DNA of 39,336 bases. It comes from Bacillota bacterium. Lineage in GTDB: Bacteria; Bacillota; Clostridia; Oscillospirales; Oscillospiraceae. Both the position numbers and the translations under genes were made by a program. A model generated the notes under the pieces. That model ran no database searches, was not told the origin of the DNA, and worked only from the letters and a program-made list of their open reading frames with translations. The DNA lies in NCBI GenBank assembly GCA_021199635.1, contig JAJQHS010000112.1, positions 1 to 39,336 on the forward strand, read 5' to 3'. Below are positions 8,096 to 16,133 of this stretch, piece by piece. Positions within the stretch are counted from its first letter, which is position 1. Every line of letters starts with the position of its first letter.

Positions 8096-9846
8096 GTTCC
8101 CATTCCTTTTCTTTCTTTGAGTCGATCGCGAAATGCCAGCAGATCATCCTCCGAGCGGATGCCGGATGCCTGATGCTCCCCGCGGATGATATGCACGCAG
8201 TCCTGGAAGGCCTGCTCGTTCACCGGCTCCTGCTGGCGCTGCAAAATGCCTGCAATGTGCGAGGTTTCCTCCGGTGTCAGACCCTCCAGCACCGCCACGG
8301 ACACGTCCATGCCCTGGCGATAACGCTCAAGCAGCTGGCTGTAAACCTTTCCCAGAAGTGCCGAGGAAAATTCCGACTGCTCCAATCCCCCAACCTGCGA
8401 CAGCAGCGCCGGCTCCCGGAGGATCTGGGCGATGAGGTTTTCCTCCGCCATGGCGGATTTCAGATTGTCATAGCGAATGTCCCGGCTCTTAGGCTGCAGG
8501 GCTTTGGCGGGCTGGAGATCGATTTGCTCCTGCTTCTTCTTATCCTGGTAGGCGCGGCGCTTTCTTGCCCGCTGGATTTCCAGCTTCATGGCATCCATGC
8601 TGATTTCCGCCGCCTCCGCGACCCGGCCGCCGTAGACCTCCCGCTGCACAGCGCTGGACAGGGTGCTGATCAGCTCCGCCGACTCCTGGAGGAATTTCAC
8701 CTTCTGATCGTCTACGCCCAGGTTATATTTGCTGCGGATGGCGTTCAGCTGATATTCCACCCGGTTGGAGGAATCCTCCAGCAGAAGGCGGAACTTGTCC
8801 GCACCGAATTTTTTCAAATATTCATCCGGGTCCTTGGCGTCCCGCATTTGCAGGACCTTCACCTGCAAGCCCGCCTTTTCCAGGATGGGAATGGCGCGCT
8901 TGGTGGCGTTCTGCCCGGCGGCGTCGCCGTCGTAAATCAGGATCACCTGGTCGGTGTACCGGCTGAGGAGCGCGGCGCCATCCTCTGTCAGTGCAGTGCC
9001 CAGGGAGGCCACGGCGCAGTCAAAGCCATACTGGTGCAAGGCAATGGCATCCATATAGCCCTCCACCAGGATCAGGTAACCCTGCTTGCTTTTTTTCGCA
9101 AGATTCAGGGCAAACAGATTCTTCCGCTTGTTGAAAATCAGCGTTTCCGGGGAATTTAAGTATTTCGCTGTATTTTTCTCGTCCGACATGATCCGCCCGC
9201 CGAAGCCGATCACATTGCCCCGCACGTCAATGATTGGGAACATCAGCCGGTTGCGGAAGCGGTCATGCATGTGCCCCGCATTCTCCCGGGACACCGTAAC
9301 CAGTCCGGAATCCTTCATTTCCTGGTCGGTATAGCCCTTTTCGCGGAGGGCCTTGATCAGGCCGTCCCAGCGATCCGGCGCAAAGCCAATGCCAAAGGTG
9401 GTCAGGGTGGATTTGTGCATCCCCCGCCCCAGTGCATAATTCAGTGCTTCCCTGCCTGCCGGCGCGTAGAGCTGGGCATGAAAATAGCGGGCGGCCTCCG
9501 CATGGAGCGCCCAGAGCCGTTCCTGCTGGCGGTAGCGGCTCTCGTACTGGGCATCCTCCGGGACCGTCATACCGGCTCGCTTTGCCAGCGCGCGGACCGC
9601 GTCCGGATAGCTTAAATTCTCGATTTCCATCTGGAAATTGATCACCCCGCCGCCCTTGTGGCAGCCGAAGCAATAGTAAATGCCCTTATCCGGCGCAACG
9701 GAAAAGGAGGCGGTTTTCTCCCCATGGAACGGGCAAAGGCCAAAAAGGTTCCCGCCCGAGCGCTTCAAATTCACATACTGGCTGACCACATCCTCAATGG
9801 GATTGCGCGAAACCAACTCGTCGATAAACGACGGGGGAAATGCCAT
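8092..9846 (-). CDS. dnaG: DNA primase
   Basis: Synthesizes RNA primers at the replication fork. The CHC2 zinc finger is CPFHGEKTASF with YYCFGCHKGG. The Toprim core shows LVEGYMDAIALHQYGFD and LIYDGDAAGQNA. The C-terminal about 150 residues are the variable helicase-interaction domain. An in-frame TTG 7 codons upstream is possible, but AAAGGAG sits 10 bases before the ATG at 9846 and would fall inside the longer version, so the shorter 584-residue form is preferred. It follows dgt by 40 bases and has its own candidate promoter. Confidence 0.96.
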   Translation of the reverse strand: MAFPPSFIDELVSRNPIEDVVSQYVNLKRSGGNLFGLCPFHGEKTASFSVAPDKGIYYCFGCHKGGGVINFQMEIENLSYPDAVRALAKRAGMTVPEDAQYESRYRQQERLWALHAEAARYFHAQLYAPAGREALNYALGRGMHKSTLTTFGIGFAPDRWDGLIKALREKGYTDQEMKDSGLVTVSRENAGHMHDRFRNRLMFPIIDVRGNVIGFGGRIMSDEKNTAKYLNSPETLIFNKRKNLFALNLAKKSKQGYLILVEGYMDAIALHQYGFDCAVASLGTALTEDGAALLSRYTDQVILIYDGDAAGQNATKRAIPILEKAGLQVKVLQMRDAKDPDEYLKKFGADKFRLLLEDSSNRVEYQLNAIRSKYNLGVDDQKVKFLQESAELISTLSSAVQREVYGGRVAEAAEISMDAMKLEIQRARKRRAYQDKKKQEQIDLQPAKALQPKSRDIRYDNLKSAMAEENLIAQILREPALLSQVGGLEQSEFSSALLGKVYSQLLERYRQGMDVSVAVLEGLTPEETSHIAGILQRQQEPVNEQAFQDCVHIIRGEHQASGIRSEDDLLAFRDRLKERKGMGT

Positions 9847-9875
9847 TGCCTGCCCACTCCTTTCCAAACTGTTTT

Positions 9876-9904
9876 ATTATAGCATATTATCCCCGGACTT
9901 GCCA
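9876..9904 (-). promoter_or_regulatory. Candidate promoter for dnaG-rpoD
   Basis: On the minus strand an extended -10, TGc-TATAAT (TATAAT at 9881-9876), is preceded at 17 bases by a weak -35 TGGCAA (9904-9899). It overlaps the end of dgt and points to dnaG, so the primase/sigma genes may be expressed independently of the upstream genes. Confidence 0.5.
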
Positions 9905-10900
9905 GCCCATGGGAATAAAAATCTCCGTAAATTTGTCCACGGCGTAGTTGTCGGTCATACCGGCGACATAGTCGCAAACGGTGCGCTCCAGCCCGCCAAA
10001 GCTCATCTGGGGCTGAAAATCCTCCGGCAGCGCCTCGGGATGGGTAAAGTAGTATTCAAAAAGCCGCTGGAGCATATCCTTTGCCTTGCTCTCCTCCCCC
10101 TTGGCCACCGGATTGCGGTAGACCCGCTCAAACATGAACGCCCGCAGGTCCTTCAGCGCCTTGTCCACCATGGGGGAAAGGCAGATCTGCCCCGCCTCCC
10201 TGGAGGTGTGGATAGCATCGCACACCAGCGTATTGATCCGGCTGCTGTGATCATGCCCGAGAATGTCCGTGATTTCCTGTGGGATGTCGTCATTTGTCAG
10301 GATCCCCGCGCGGATAGCGTCGTCAATATCATGGTTGACATAGGCGATCTGATCGGAACGGCGGACCACCTGCCCCTCCAGGGTTTCCGGAATATAGTCG
10401 CCGGTGTGCCCCAGAATGCCCAGGCGCACCTCGTTGCTCAGGTTCAGGCCCTTCCCGTCCTTTTCCAGCACGTCCACGACCCGCAGGCTCTGCTCATTGT
10501 GCCGGAACGGCTTGCCAAGGCAGCGGCTCAGCGCGTCCTCCCCCGCATGGCCAAAAGGAGTATGCCCCAAATCGTGTCCCAGGGAAATAGCCTCCGCCAA
10601 ATCCTCGTTCAGCGCCAGCGCCTGAGTAATGGTTCTGGCGATCCGGGAAACCTCCAGGGTATGGGTCATCCGGGTGCGGTAATGGTCGCCCTCCGGGCGG
10701 AGAAACACCTGAGTCTTGTGCATCAGGCGGCGGAAGGATTTGCTGTGGACGATCCGATCGGTATCCCGCTGGTAGCAGGTACGCACGTCCCCTTCCCTGG
10801 GCGCCTCCGGCATGGGCCTGCCGCTGCTCTGATCGGCAAACGATGCCAGCGGATTCAGCCGCCGGTGCTCCATAATCTCCAGTTCTTCCCGGACAGTCAT
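9887..10900 (-). CDS. dgt: Deoxyguanosinetriphosphate triphosphohydrolase (dGTPase-like HD protein)
   Basis: A 337-residue HD-domain phosphohydrolase expected to cleave dNTPs to nucleoside and triphosphate. Metal-binding motifs are visible: RMTHTLEVSRIART, then LGHDLGHTPFGHAGE, and VNHDIDDAIRAG further on. The opening LNPLASFADQSSGR and the segment CYQRDTDRIVHSKSFRRL are typical of the Dgt family. The order dgt-dnaG-rpoD is common in Clostridia and links nucleotide pool control to replication. The start ATG at 10900 is preceded by AGGAGG about 8 bases upstream. Confidence 0.94.
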   Translation of the reverse strand: MTVREELEIMEHRRLNPLASFADQSSGRPMPEAPREGDVRTCYQRDTDRIVHSKSFRRLMHKTQVFLRPEGDHYRTRMTHTLEVSRIARTITQALALNEDLAEAISLGHDLGHTPFGHAGEDALSRCLGKPFRHNEQSLRVVDVLEKDGKGLNLSNEVRLGILGHTGDYIPETLEGQVVRRSDQIAYVNHDIDDAIRAGILTNDDIPQEITDILGHDHSSRINTLVCDAIHTSREAGQICLSPMVDKALKDLRAFMFERVYRNPVAKGEESKAKDMLQRLFEYYFTHPEALPEDFQPQMSFGGLERTVCDYVAGMTDNYAVDKFTEIFIPMGWQVRG

Positions 10901-10914
10901 ACCGGTTTCCTCCT

Positions 10915-11541
10915 TTATTCTGTAGGGAAGGCGCGGTATTCCTCCCCGATTTCCAATCCCTCAATGACCCCGGCGGACAGATCCGTCAGCCGTGACAAAA
11001 ACGGCTGCACCGCCTGCTGGGGCACCATGATCTCCATCTCCACCTCAGAGCCAAAGTCCGTTTTGCGGATGATGCCGCCGAAGGCCGCCGTTTCCAGCTT
11101 GACCCGCTCATAGAACGTGTAGGGGCACGGGACGTACAGCGACATCCACACCCGCTTTACGGATTTGCCGGCTGCATCCACGGCAATTTTCGCGCCCTTG
11201 GTATAGGCGCGCACCAGTCCCCCGGCTCCAAGCAAAATGCCGCCAAAATAGCGGGTCACCACGCACACCACATTGTACAGGCCCTCCCTCTGCAGCACCT
11301 GTAAAATCGGCATTCCGGCCGTCCCGCCGGGCTCGCCATCGTCAGAGAAGCGGACCGCGCCATCGCGCAGGATGTACGCCCAGCAGTTATGCGTCGCGTC
11401 GTAATGCTGCTTTCTCATGGCCTGGATTTTTTCCAGCGCCTCCTGCTCGGATTCCACCGGCCAGACCCTGCCAATAAAGCGGGATTTTTTCTCAACAAAT
11501 CCCGCTTCCCCGAACTGGGTGGGGACCAGGTACTCTTCCAA
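10915..11541 (-). CDS. YigZ/IMPACT family protein
   Basis: A 208-residue protein with the UPF0029 (Impact N-terminal) fold. Diagnostic stretches are KKSRFIGRVWPV, HNCWAYIL, RFSDDGEPGGTAG and VVTRYFGGILLGAGGL. The C-terminal part is the second, ferredoxin-like domain. The family has been linked to translation regulation in eukaryotes; its bacterial role is unclear. It begins 2 bases after hflX and ends 14 bases before dgt, so it belongs to the leftward operon. Confidence 0.93.
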   Translation of the reverse strand: MEEYLVPTQFGEAGFVEKKSRFIGRVWPVESEQEALEKIQAMRKQHYDATHNCWAYILRDGAVRFSDDGEPGGTAGMPILQVLQREGLYNVVCVVTRYFGGILLGAGGLVRAYTKGAKIAVDAAGKSVKRVWMSLYVPCPYTFYERVKLETAAFGGIIRKTDFGSEVEMEIMVPQQAVQPFLSRLTDLSAGVIEGLEIGEEYRAFPTE

Positions 11542-11543
11542 AG

Positions 11544-12812
11544 TCAGAACTCCTTTGTAATATACTCCCGTACCCTGCCATAGAGGATCGGGTCCACCAC
11601 AGCCTCCACGCGGATGGCATCGGAGCCGTAGTCCACATTCTTGACCAGCGCGCCGCTGTGCAGCGTCTGCACAAGAGCGCCCATGGTGTAGGGCAGGGTC
11701 ACCTCCACATGGTGCCGCCCCTGGTTCAGTGCCCCCTCGATGGCCGACAGGAGCGTATCCAGGCCCTGCCCGGTGGCCGCCGAAATGGCCACCACCTCCT
11801 GCCCCACCGGGATGTCCAATGGGTCGGCCAGGTCGGATTTATTGTAGCAGCGGAGCACCGGGGTGCCCGGCTTGGCCAGCTGCCCGATCAGCTTTTCCAC
11901 AACGGCGATCTGCGCCTGCCGGTTGGGGTCGGAGGCATCGATTACATGCACCAGAAGGTCCGCATACTCCAGTTCCTCCAGCGTCGCCCGGAACGCATCC
12001 ACCAGATGGTGGGGCAGCTTGGCGATGAAGCCAACCGTGTCCGTCAGGATCACTTTCAGATTGTCGGAAACGGTCAGGAGCCGGGCAGTGGTGTCCAGCG
12101 TGTCAAACAGCCGGTTATTTGCCGGGATCCCCGCCCCGGTCAGACGGTTGAGCAGCGTAGATTTCCCCGCATTGGTATACCCAACGATGGCCACCACGGG
12201 GATAGAATTTTTCTGCCTGCGTTCCCGCTGGACGCTGCGCACCTGCCGCACCTGCTCCAGCTCCGACTGCAGCCGGGTGATCCGCTCGCGGATGTGCCGC
12301 CGGTCGGATTCCAGCTTCGTTTCGCCGGGGCCTCTGGTGCCGATGCCGCCGCCCTGCCTGGAAAGGCTCGCGCCCATGCCGGAAAGCCGCGGCAGCAAAT
12401 ACTGGTACTGTGCCAGCTCCACCTGGAGCCTGCCCTCCTTGGTGCGTGCGCGCTGGGCAAAAATATCCAGGATGAGGGTGCTCCTGTCCAGAACGGTCAG
12501 GCCAATGATCTCCTCCAGCGCCCGGATATGCCCTGGGGAAAGCTCGTTATCAAAGATCACCATGGTGGATGCGGTCGCCTCCGCCAGCATCTTTACCTCT
12601 AAGGCCTTCCCCTCGCCGATGAAGCTGTGGGCATCCGGCGCATGACGGTTCTGAAGCACTTTGCCGGTGCAGAAGCCGCCGGCGGTTTCCAGCAGAGCCT
12701 CCAGCTCCTCCAGTGACTGCTCTGTGGTGGTATCCTCTTTCCGGAAACAGTCAGCGTTCAGGCCCACCAGGACGGCGCGCTCCTGCACGTTTTTTTCCAA
12801 TGTTTTTTCCAT
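11544..12812 (-). CDS. hflX: Ribosome-associated GTPase HflX
   Basis: A 422-residue GTPase that splits stalled or hibernating ribosomes. The glycine-rich HflX signature GGGIGTRGPGETKLE is followed by a coiled helical linker (RERITRLQSELEQVRQVR). The G domain shows GYTNAGKSTLLNRL, DTVGFIAKLPHHLVDAFRATL and CYNKSDL. The start at 12812 is preferred because AGGAG lies about 8 bases upstream; an in-frame start 21 codons earlier has no site and enters the rpmE terminator region. No clear promoter is visible between the rpmE terminator and hflX, so expression may come from read-through. Confidence 0.96.
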   Translation of the reverse strand: MEKTLEKNVQERAVLVGLNADCFRKEDTTTEQSLEELEALLETAGGFCTGKVLQNRHAPDAHSFIGEGKALEVKMLAEATASTMVIFDNELSPGHIRALEEIIGLTVLDRSTLILDIFAQRARTKEGRLQVELAQYQYLLPRLSGMGASLSRQGGGIGTRGPGETKLESDRRHIRERITRLQSELEQVRQVRSVQRERRQKNSIPVVAIVGYTNAGKSTLLNRLTGAGIPANNRLFDTLDTTARLLTVSDNLKVILTDTVGFIAKLPHHLVDAFRATLEELEYADLLVHVIDASDPNRQAQIAVVEKLIGQLAKPGTPVLRCYNKSDLADPLDIPVGQEVVAISAATGQGLDTLLSAIEGALNQGRHHVEVTLPYTMGALVQTLHSGALVKNVDYGSDAIRVEAVVDPILYGRVREYITKEF

Positions 12813-12827
12813 AGATTCTCCTGTTTT

Positions 12828-12847
12828 CGCCGCATTTCGAAGCGGCG
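12828..12847 (-). other. Short stem-loop before hflX
   Basis: CGCCGC (12828-12833) pairs with GCGGCG (12842-12847) across an 8-base loop, between the rpmE terminator and the hflX ribosome-binding site. It has no T-run. It could affect hflX translation on read-through transcripts. Confidence 0.35.
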
Positions 12848-12853
12848 GTAATA

Positions 12854-12890
12854 CAAAAAAAGCCCGCACTACCATACGCAGTGCGGGCTT
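12854..12890 (-). terminator. Rho-independent terminator of rpmE
   Basis: On the minus strand an 11-base-pair stem (12890-12880 with 12870-12860, GC-rich) with a 9-base loop is followed directly by seven T. It lies 5 bases beyond the rpmE stop codon. Confidence 0.93.
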
Positions 12891-12895
12891 AGCGC

Positions 12896-13096
12896 TTACT
12901 TCAGGCCAAATCTCTTGTTGAAACGGTCAACACGTCCACCAGTGTCAACCAGCTTCTGCTTGCCGGTATAGAAAGGGTGGCACTTGGAGCAGATTTCAAC
13001 GCGGATGTCCTTCTTCGTGGAGCCGGTCGTGAAGACGTTGCCACAGGCACAGCGGATCGTTGTCTGTTCGTACTTGGGATGGATACCTTCCTTCAT
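12896..13096 (-). CDS. rpmE: 50S ribosomal protein L31, zinc-binding type
   Basis: A 66-residue ribosomal protein starting [14 protein letters not shown]. The zinc-ribbon cysteines are present (CACGNVF and [12 protein letters not shown]), so this is the C+ form used when zinc is sufficient. The C-terminal [13 protein letters not shown] is typical. ATG at 13096 is chosen over a GTG three codons earlier because GAGG lies 9 bases before the ATG and would overlap the GTG. It has its own promoter, a leader hairpin and a strong terminator, so it is a single-gene unit. Confidence 0.97.
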   Translation of the reverse strand: MKEGIHPKYEQTTIRCACGNVFTTGSTKKDIRVEICSKCHPFYTGKQKLVDTGGRVDRFNKRFGLK

Positions 13097-13123
13097 TTCG
13101 TTCACCTCTTTCGTATCATGTAA

Positions 13124-13141
13124 AAGGGCATAGAAGCCCTT
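13124..13141 (-). promoter_or_regulatory. Leader hairpin upstream of rpmE
   Basis: In the rpmE 5' leader, AAGGGC (13141-13136) and GCCCTT (13129-13124) form a 6-bp hairpin with a 6-base loop, 28 bases before the start codon. Ribosomal-protein leaders for L31 are known in Firmicutes; whether this one belongs to that class was not tested. Confidence 0.4.
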
Positions 13142-13162
13142 GCAAATTTCAATCGCCCGGAT

Positions 13163-13191
13163 ATCATACCATATGCCAAACCGGATTGCAA
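13163..13191 (-). promoter_or_regulatory. Promoter of rpmE
   Basis: Minus-strand TTGCAA (13191-13186), a 17-base spacer and an extended -10 TGg-TATGAT (TATGAT 13168-13163). Transcription should begin near 13156. Confidence 0.75.
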
Positions 13192-13207
13192 GTATTTTTT
13201 TCGTTTT

Positions 13208-13834
13208 TTACGAAATTTCTTCCTCCAGCAGCGCTGGTTCCACCTGCCTGTCCCGGAAGTAGTATGCCCTGTCGCGCTCCCCGACCGGCCTGAGGACCCG
13301 GCAGGGATTGCCCACCGCCACCACACCGGACGGCAGGTCCTTGGTAACGATGCTCCCTGCGCCCACCACGGTATTATCCCCGATGGTGACGCCAGGCAAT
13401 ACAATCACCCCGGCGCCCAGCCAGCAATTCTTCCCGATATGCACGGGGATATTGTATTGCAGGCCCTTGCGGCGCAGCGTCGGGTCGATGGGGTGCCCAG
13501 CTGTTGCGATGGTCACATTGGGGCCGATCATGGTATCGTCCCCCACGTAGATATGGGTGTCGTCCACCAGTGTCAGGTTAAAATTAGCATACACCCACTT
13601 GCCAAAATGCACGTTCCGCCCGCCAAAATTGCTGTAGAAGGGGGACTCCACATAGCTCCCCTCCCCAAATTCGGCAAACATTTCGTGCAGCTTCGCCCAA
13701 CGGCGCTCCGGCTGGGTGTGGGGGATCTCGTTGTACGCCCGCAGATCGTCCAGGTACACCCGCTGTACCTCCTCGATCTGGGGGTCACCGGGGAAATACA
13801 GATCCCCACTGTGCTGCTTTTCCTTCTCCGTCAT
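13208..13834 (-). CDS. Maltose/galactoside-type O-acetyltransferase (hexapeptide repeat)
   Basis: A 208-residue left-handed beta-helix acetyltransferase of the LacA/Maa group. The N-terminal cap (LRAYNEIPHTQPERRWAKL) is followed by hexapeptide repeats, including the catalytic-His segment ATAGHPIDPTLRRKG, then IGKNCWLGAGVIVLPGV and GAGSIVTKDLPSGVVA. It should move acetyl from acetyl-CoA to a sugar hydroxyl; the natural acceptor is uncertain. ATG at 13834 is chosen for its upstream GAGAGGA and because longer frames run into the aminopeptidase gene. It begins 11 bases after that gene, so the two share a transcript. Confidence 0.92.
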   Translation of the reverse strand: MTEKEKQHSGDLYFPGDPQIEEVQRVYLDDLRAYNEIPHTQPERRWAKLHEMFAEFGEGSYVESPFYSNFGGRNVHFGKWVYANFNLTLVDDTHIYVGDDTMIGPNVTIATAGHPIDPTLRRKGLQYNIPVHIGKNCWLGAGVIVLPGVTIGDNTVVGAGSIVTKDLPSGVVAVGNPCRVLRPVGERDRAYYFRDRQVEPALLEEEIS

Positions 13835-13845
13835 GGATCGTCCTC

Positions 13846-15069
13846 TCAGAACGCCCAGTTGCCGCCCCGGAAGATGGGCTTCACGCTGTCGTCGGCGCAG
13901 ATGGCATCGATGTCCATGCTGTCGCAGCCGATCATGAAGTCCACATGGATCATGGAGTCGTTGACCCCCAGCTCCCGGCATTCCTCCAGAGTCTTGTTCT
14001 GGAAGTCTTCGATGGTGTCAGCAAAGCCCATGCCAAGTGCCAGGTGGCAGGCGGCGTTCTCGTCAAACAGGGTGTTATAATACAGGATGCCGCTTTCCGC
14101 AATGGGGCTCTTCTGTGGAACCAGGGCGCACTCGCCCAGGTAGGATGCGCCTTCATCCATGGAGATCATGGTTTTCAGCAGCTCCTCGCCCTGCTCCGCG
14201 CCCACCTCTACGGCCTTGCCGCCGGAGAAGCGCACCCAGAAATCCTCGATCAACTGGCCCTGATAGGACAGGGGCTTGGTGGCGTAGACGATGCCCTCCG
14301 CCTTGCCCCGCATGGGGGAAATGAAGCATTCCTCGGTGGGGATGTTGGGATTGAAGAAGATCCCCTGCAGGCTCTTCTCCCCGCCGCCGCAGAAACGGCC
14401 CTGGGGGATCATGCCTACGGTGAGGTCCGTGCCGTTGCCGGCGGTATAGTGCAGACTCTCAATGCCCAGGCTGTTCAGGTAGTCGCACCGGGCTTGCAGA
14501 TCAGCATTGTGGTCATCCCACGCGGCGATGGGGTCGTCTGTCACCCGGGAGGCGGACAAAATCGCCTCCCACAGCTTCTCCACCGCCTGGTTCTTGCTCA
14601 TGCCGGGGAATACCTTCTTCGCCCATGCCACACCAGGCACGGCGGCGATGCACCACTGGTCCTTATTCTCCATCTGGTCATGATAGGGCTTGACGATGGG
14701 ATAGGACATCTGGTTCGCCTTAGCCATTTTCTCCCGATTGATGCCCTTCAGCCCGTCCGGGTCCGCGGAGGTCAGGTGGATGCGGCAGGGAATGGTGTCG
14801 CAGTAATATTGCAGCCTTGCCTTCTCCCACTCCTTCACCGTGCCTAGGGTCTTCAGGGTGCGGTAACGGTAGTGCAGCTTGGTCAGGGGCTGGTAGTTCC
14901 ACTCCACGATTACCTCCGTGGCCTTGGCCTTATAGGCCTCCTCCACCACCATCTGGACAAACTCCGGCTGGTCAAGCCCAGCATTGACGATGACGGTCTG
15001 CCCTTTCTGGACATTGACGCCGCAACGGACGATCAGGCGGGCGTATTCCCGTAAAACAGTCTTTTTCAT
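13846..15069 (-). CDS. M29 family aminopeptidase (AmpS/AmpT type)
   Basis: A 407-residue metallo-aminopeptidase. The N-terminal domain begins MKKTVLREYARLIVRCGVNV, the usual M29 opening. Metal-binding residues lie in PTEECFISP, DEGASYLGECALV, DENAACHLALGMGF and DSMIHVDFMIG. The enzyme removes N-terminal residues from peptides in the cytoplasm. The start is preceded by GGAGGAG, and a good promoter lies just upstream, divergent from the homocysteine methyltransferase promoter. The acetyltransferase follows in the same operon, with no obvious functional link. Confidence 0.94.
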   Translation of the reverse strand: MKKTVLREYARLIVRCGVNVQKGQTVIVNAGLDQPEFVQMVVEEAYKAKATEVIVEWNYQPLTKLHYRYRTLKTLGTVKEWEKARLQYYCDTIPCRIHLTSADPDGLKGINREKMAKANQMSYPIVKPYHDQMENKDQWCIAAVPGVAWAKKVFPGMSKNQAVEKLWEAILSASRVTDDPIAAWDDHNADLQARCDYLNSLGIESLHYTAGNGTDLTVGMIPQGRFCGGGEKSLQGIFFNPNIPTEECFISPMRGKAEGIVYATKPLSYQGQLIEDFWVRFSGGKAVEVGAEQGEELLKTMISMDEGASYLGECALVPQKSPIAESGILYYNTLFDENAACHLALGMGFADTIEDFQNKTLEECRELGVNDSMIHVDFMIGCDSMDIDAICADDSVKPIFRGGNWAF

Positions 15070-15096
15070 GGTTTTTCTCCTCCTTCGGTTTTTCCT

Positions 15097-15125
15097 ATCT
15101 TAGCAGATTTTTCAGAAAAGGTCAA
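15097..15125 (-). promoter_or_regulatory. Promoter of the M29 aminopeptidase operon
   Basis: Minus-strand TTGACC (15125-15120), a 17-base spacer and an extended -10 TGc-TAAGAT (TAAGAT 15102-15097). Confidence 0.75.
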
Positions 15126-15131
15126 TGCCGA

Positions 15132-15160
15132 TTGCATTTTTCCCGATTTGCTAGTATAAT
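15132..15160 (+). promoter_or_regulatory. Promoter of homocysteine S-methyltransferase gene
   Basis: TTGCAT (15132-15137), 17 bases, then a perfect TATAAT (15155-15160). It lies back to back with the aminopeptidase promoter and 34 bases before the start codon. Confidence 0.7.
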
Positions 15161-15193
15161 AGCCGACAGAATCACGCTTTGGAGGATACGGAT

Positions 15194-16093
15194 ATGCTCA
15201 CGAGAGAGGATTTTTGGGAAAAATTAGGCGACGGAGTGTACTTTCTGGATGGCGCCACCGGCTCCAATCTGCTTGCGGCCGGGATGCCCAGGGGGATCTG
15301 CTCTGAAAAATGGGTGCTGGAGCACCCGGATATTCTGGTGGATCTGCAGCGCCGCTATGCCGCATCCGGGGCGCAGATCATTTACGCACCCACCTTCCAG
15401 GCGCAGCCAATTGCCCTGAAAGCCGTTGGTTGGGAGGCGCAGACCGAGGATGTGAACCGGCGCCTGGTAGCGCTCTCCCGCTCTGCCGCGCCGGATTGCC
15501 TGATCGCCGGGGATATCGCCACCCTGGCTGCCTTCTGCGACAGCTGGGACCCGAAGAATTTCGACCTTTTGGTGGAGAATTACCGCCGCCAGATTCGGGG
15601 GCTTCTGGATGCGGATCTTCTGATCGCGGAAACCCTCCTTTACCCACAGGAGGCTGAGGCCGTCCTGTGCGCCGCAGAGCTGGAGGGGGCGGGGGCTGTG
15701 ATGTACAGCTTCACCATGCAGCCGGATGGTACGCTGTTCTCCGGGGCGGATGCCGGTCCGGTCCTGCGGGAGCTGGAGGCGGCGGGAGCCGCCGCTGTAG
15801 GCTTCAACTGTGTCGCGGCGGACATGATGACGCCGTACCTGGTGAGCAAGCTGCGGCGCTATGTAAAGGGCCCCCTGCTGTGCAAGCCCAATGCCGGTTT
15901 GCCGGTGATCAACGACCAGGGCATCGCGGAATACCCCATGGAGCCGGAGGAATTCTCTCAGATCCTGCTGCAATGCGGCCAGAACGGCGCCCGGCTCCTG
16001 GGCGGCTGCTGCGGGACCACGCCTGCGCATATGACCGCCGCAGTGCAGAAAAGAATGGAAATTTCCGATTTTTCCAAGAAAACCGGAAATTAA
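15194..16093 (+). CDS. Homocysteine S-methyltransferase family protein
   Basis: A 299-residue stand-alone homocysteine-binding domain, as in MmuM or the first domain of MetH. DGATGSNLLAAGMP is the N-terminal signature. The three zinc-binding cysteines are in GFNCVA and LLGGCCGTTPAHM. It should methylate homocysteine to methionine; the methyl donor (S-methylmethionine, or a folate/corrinoid partner elsewhere) cannot be told, as no other methionine synthase domain is nearby. ATG at 15194 is chosen over a TTG five codons upstream because GGAGG lies 8 bases before the ATG and overlaps the TTG. Confidence 0.92.
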   Translation: MLTREDFWEKLGDGVYFLDGATGSNLLAAGMPRGICSEKWVLEHPDILVDLQRRYAASGAQIIYAPTFQAQPIALKAVGWEAQTEDVNRRLVALSRSAAPDCLIAGDIATLAAFCDSWDPKNFDLLVENYRRQIRGLLDADLLIAETLLYPQEAEAVLCAAELEGAGAVMYSFTMQPDGTLFSGADAGPVLRELEAAGAAAVGFNCVAADMMTPYLVSKLRRYVKGPLLCKPNAGLPVINDQGIAEYPMEPEEFSQILLQCGQNGARLLGGCCGTTPAHMTAAVQKRMEISDFSKKTGN

Positions 16094-16095
16094 GG

Positions 16096-16124
16096 TTGCG
16101 AATATTGGCGACGTCTGTTATAAT
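16096..16124 (+). promoter_or_regulatory. Promoter of the E2-like membrane protein-birA operon
   Basis: TTGCGA (16096-16101), 17 bases, then an extended -10 TGt-TATAAT (TATAAT 16119-16124). Predicted transcription start about 16131, only a few bases before the first ATG at 16134. Confidence 0.75.
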
Positions 16125-16133
16125 GGCATTGTT

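Noticed and set aside
13193-13218. Terminator after the acetyltransferase
   Set aside because: The 6-bp TTTCGT/ACGAAA hairpin is followed by A rather than T on the transcribed leftward side.
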